Positions 31,753 through 33,094 of a DNA stretch of 33,094 nucleotides are shown in pieces. Within the stretch, counting starts at the first letter, position 1. Each line of letters begins with the position of its first letter. The notes under the pieces are model-generated. The model did not search any database. It was given only the letters and a program-made list of their open reading frames with translations, and was not told the DNA's origin. A program made the translations under genes and the position numbers. This DNA comes from an uncultured Alphaproteobacteria bacterium (GTDB lineage: Bacteria > Pseudomonadota > Alphaproteobacteria > RF32 > CAG-239): NCBI GenBank assembly GCA_944393715.1, contig CALYBB010000046.1, positions 1-33,094 on the forward strand, given 5' to 3'.

Positions 31753-32652
31753 CTATTTCTCTGTCCATTTATCTGAGCATTTTTCTTCGAGCCATGTATT
31801 ATCTTGATTGAGTGTGTCGTAATAAAAAGCACACCGTGTAGGGCCTGGAATTGCTTTTACTAGAAATTCATAGTCATAAGAGCTGGGTTTAAGGTTAGGT
31901 ACAGCGTTAGCATGATCTTCACCGTATACATCTGATGACCAATAGAAGCCTGTGGTGTGTATTTCGTCAGAGTTATAAGTGTCATAATACGAGCTATAAT
32001 GCTTTCTGACTTGTTTAAGAGCCTCGTTAAATTTATCTTTCATGTTGAATATTTTCAGTAGCTCTCTAACATTGGGCACAAAAGTAATATATCCTTTAGG
32101 ATCATGCCCCGCGGCGTTACAAGCATCAAGGACAGGACTTTTAGTAAATTCACCGCTTTCGAATTTGGGATGGTTAGTATTACAAATGCCCGAGCCTGAA
32201 CAGCCGCCAACAGCGTTGCACGCTTTAAATGGCATGTCCGCTGTATCGTATTGACATTCACTATTTTCTCCGAGATTGTTGATTGTTTTGCATTTTTCCC
32301 AAGAAGTATAATCCCCTTCATCAAATGTTACAGCCAGTTTATTTTCGTCGTCGAAAACAACGCCTAAGGGAACCTTATCCGTCGGAAACCCCGTATAACA
32401 CTTAAAATCATCGTATAAAATACTTCCGCTTTCGCAGTTAACCTCTTTGGCTTCTTCTAGTTCGGTCGGGCAAAAATAATATTCGCCAAAGGGGCATTTA
32501 AGCTTGGACATGTTGCCGCATTCAGAAGCTGTCATACTATATCCCAGCTCGCTGCAAGACGGCAGGGTCGAACAATCAATGGAGGCATAAGCCCCGCCGA
32601 TCGCAGCACCGGTTAAAACAACACTGGCCAGCAATAAATATTTTTTCATCAT
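31753..32652 (-). CDS. Secreted Cys-rich Lcl/DUF1566-like protein (paralogue E)
   Basis: 299 residues, signal peptide MMKKYLLLASVVLTGAAIGGAYA. The architecture is the same as paralogue D: Cys module IDCSTLPSCSELGYSMTASEC...LKCPFGEYYFC, hinge and LGVVFDDENKLAVTFDEG identical to D, a different middle, FVPNVRELLKIF, FYWSSD, TRCAFYY and a WLEEKC tail. About 129 bases around the hinge are identical to D except for one base, pointing to a recent duplication or gene conversion. GAGGGAGGG precedes the ATG pair, directly next to palindrome P5. No conserved promoter faces this gene in the present orientation; a weaker TTATCT-17-TATAAA is possible. Confidence 0.75.
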   Translation of the reverse strand: MMKKYLLLASVVLTGAAIGGAYASIDCSTLPSCSELGYSMTASECGNMSKLKCPFGEYYFCPTELEEAKEVNCESGSILYDDFKCYTGFPTDKVPLGVVFDDENKLAVTFDEGDYTSWEKCKTINNLGENSECQYDTADMPFKACNAVGGCSGSGICNTNHPKFESGEFTKSPVLDACNAAGHDPKGYITFVPNVRELLKIFNMKDKFNEALKQVRKHYSSYYDTYNSDEIHTTGFYWSSDVYGEDHANAVPNLKPSSYDYEFLVKAIPGPTRCAFYYDTLNQDNTWLEEKCSDKWTEK

Positions 32653-32662
32653 GTTATCCCTC

Positions 32663-32710
32663 CCTCAATATGTTGCAAAAAAAGGAACCTTTTTTTGCAA
32701 CATATTGAGG
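32663..32710. repeat. Palindrome P5, 48 bases
   Basis: Two 23-bp perfect arms around AA. The core GTTGCAAAAAAAGG is extended symmetrically by CCTCAATAT/ATATTGAGG, and the outer GAGG on the gene side is the start of the ribosome binding site of paralogue E. An RNA hairpin would partly cover the SD. Confidence 0.92.
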
Positions 32711-32754
32711 AAAGAGAAATTTGTTTATACACAGGAATTGCTGTGCAGATAAAG

Positions 32755-32772
32755 ATAGATTAATCAATCTAT
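32755..32772. promoter_or_regulatory. Small inverted repeat, possible operator
   Basis: ATAGATT (32755-32761), AATC, AATCTAT (32766-32772), lying between P5 and P6 just before the conserved promoter at 32785. Could bind a regulator; pattern only. Confidence 0.3.
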
Positions 32773-32784
32773 TATGCATTGTTA

Positions 32785-32813
32785 TTGCTTTTTTAACCAT
32801 TGCATGTTATCCT
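32785..32813 (+). promoter_or_regulatory. Conserved paralogue-type promoter pointing out of the window
   Basis: TTGCTT (32785-32790), 17-base spacer, TATCCT (32808-32813), within TTATTGCTTTTTTAAC, matching the promoters at 15944 and 26991. Palindrome P6 begins 5 bases after the -10. It points right, away from paralogue E, and no gene follows before the window ends. Confidence 0.65.
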
Positions 32814-32818
32814 GAGAG

Positions 32819-32858
32819 AAAATGTTGCAAAAAAAGGTTCCTTTTTTTGCAACATTTT
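32819..32858. repeat. Palindrome P6, 40 bases
   Basis: Two 19-bp perfect arms (AAAATG plus the common core) around TT. It lies at the predicted transcript start of the promoter at 32785. Confidence 0.9.
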
Positions 32859-32888
32859 TGTCTTTCCGTCATTCTGAGCTTTTTTATT

Positions 32889-33094
32889 GTCATCCTGAGC
32901 GGGAGCGAAGAATCTCTTAGATTCTTCGGGACTTTCGTCCCTCAGAATGACAGAAGGGAAGGACGCGCCTCAGAATGACAAAATGAAAAGGATGACTCTT
33001 TTCCCGTCATCCTGAGCGGGAGCGAAGGATCTCTTAGATTCTTCGGGACTTTCGTCCCTCAGAATGACAGAAGGGAAGGACGCGCCTCAGAATG
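32889..33094. repeat. Two copies of the long interspersed repeat
   Basis: The unit seen at 30686 occurs at 32889-32983 and again from 33006 to the window end. It reads GTCATCCTGAGCGGGAGCGA, then the self-complementary AATCTCTTAGATT stretch, then CTCAGAATGACA. The spacer 32653-33094 holds no gene, only P5, P6, the promoter and these repeats. Confidence 0.85.

Noticed and set aside
32721-32978. 85-codon frame through P6 and the interspersed repeat
   Set aside because: It translates the repeat unit (SGSEES...FVPQNDR type peptide), which is a known kind of false gene; no SD.

Overview
The window looks like a chromosomal contig of an uncultured, moderately AT-rich alphaproteobacterium, possibly one of the gut-associated lineages known only from metagenomes. 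The lineage is inferred, not proven. It rests on the gene order ftsE-ftsX-(DUF218)-plsC-(DUF2125-like) with a divergent MJ0042 zinc-ribbon gene, on the tadA / rluB-rsmD and xseB-ispA pairs, on a CarD-type regulator and on clpP-clpX. Most genes are ordinary housekeeping genes in short operons.

Layout. 1-215: 3' end of a secreted paralogue. 236-5530: cca, a chagasin-like lipoprotein, gph, tadA, rluB-rsmD and the tail of the ftsEX operon. 5536-8493: plsC, a DUF218 protein, ftsX and ftsE. 8614-15028: zinc-ribbon membrane protein, ispA/xseB, an ArsR regulator, rnd, an orphan gene and aspS. 15145-16562: a secreted paralogue and a MerR regulator. 16619-20629: an approximately 4 kb, very AT-rich integrated element inside tRNA-Thr(UGU). 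20838-26025: glmM, small membrane and secreted proteins, a large Cys-rich protein and carD. 26085-27905: two divergent secreted paralogues. 27906-28560: repeat-filled spacer. 28668-30541: clpP-clpX. 30810-32652: two tandem secreted paralogues. 32653-33094: promoter, palindromes and repeats.

Two things stand out. First, five complete genes and one partial gene encode a family of exported proteins with an N-terminal Cys-rich module and a C-terminal Lcl/DUF1566-like domain. Four of the five complete genes carry, just upstream of the ribosome binding site, a near-perfect palindrome built on GTTGCAAAAAAAGG and its reverse complement. A conserved promoter (TTGTTT or TTGCTT, 17 bp, TATNNT) sits 5-9 bp before three of the six palindrome copies. 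At two loci the promoter lies between two palindromes about 110 bp apart and points away from a paralogue that otherwise lacks this promoter. If the segment were inverted, it would recreate the standard promoter-palindrome-SD-ATG layout for that gene. A phase-variable, invertible-promoter surface-protein system is therefore a concrete, testable hypothesis.

Second, the tRNA-Thr element is bounded by a 47-bp direct repeat of the tRNA 3' half. It carries a putative HUH replication initiator with nearby hairpins, a frameshifted gene, remnants of a DNA methylase and a serine recombinase, and a compact cargo operon of two lipoproteins plus a membrane-anchored NERD-domain protein. No intact integrase is visible, so the element is probably decayed or depends on help from elsewhere.

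All functional calls come from reading motifs by eye; no database search was run.
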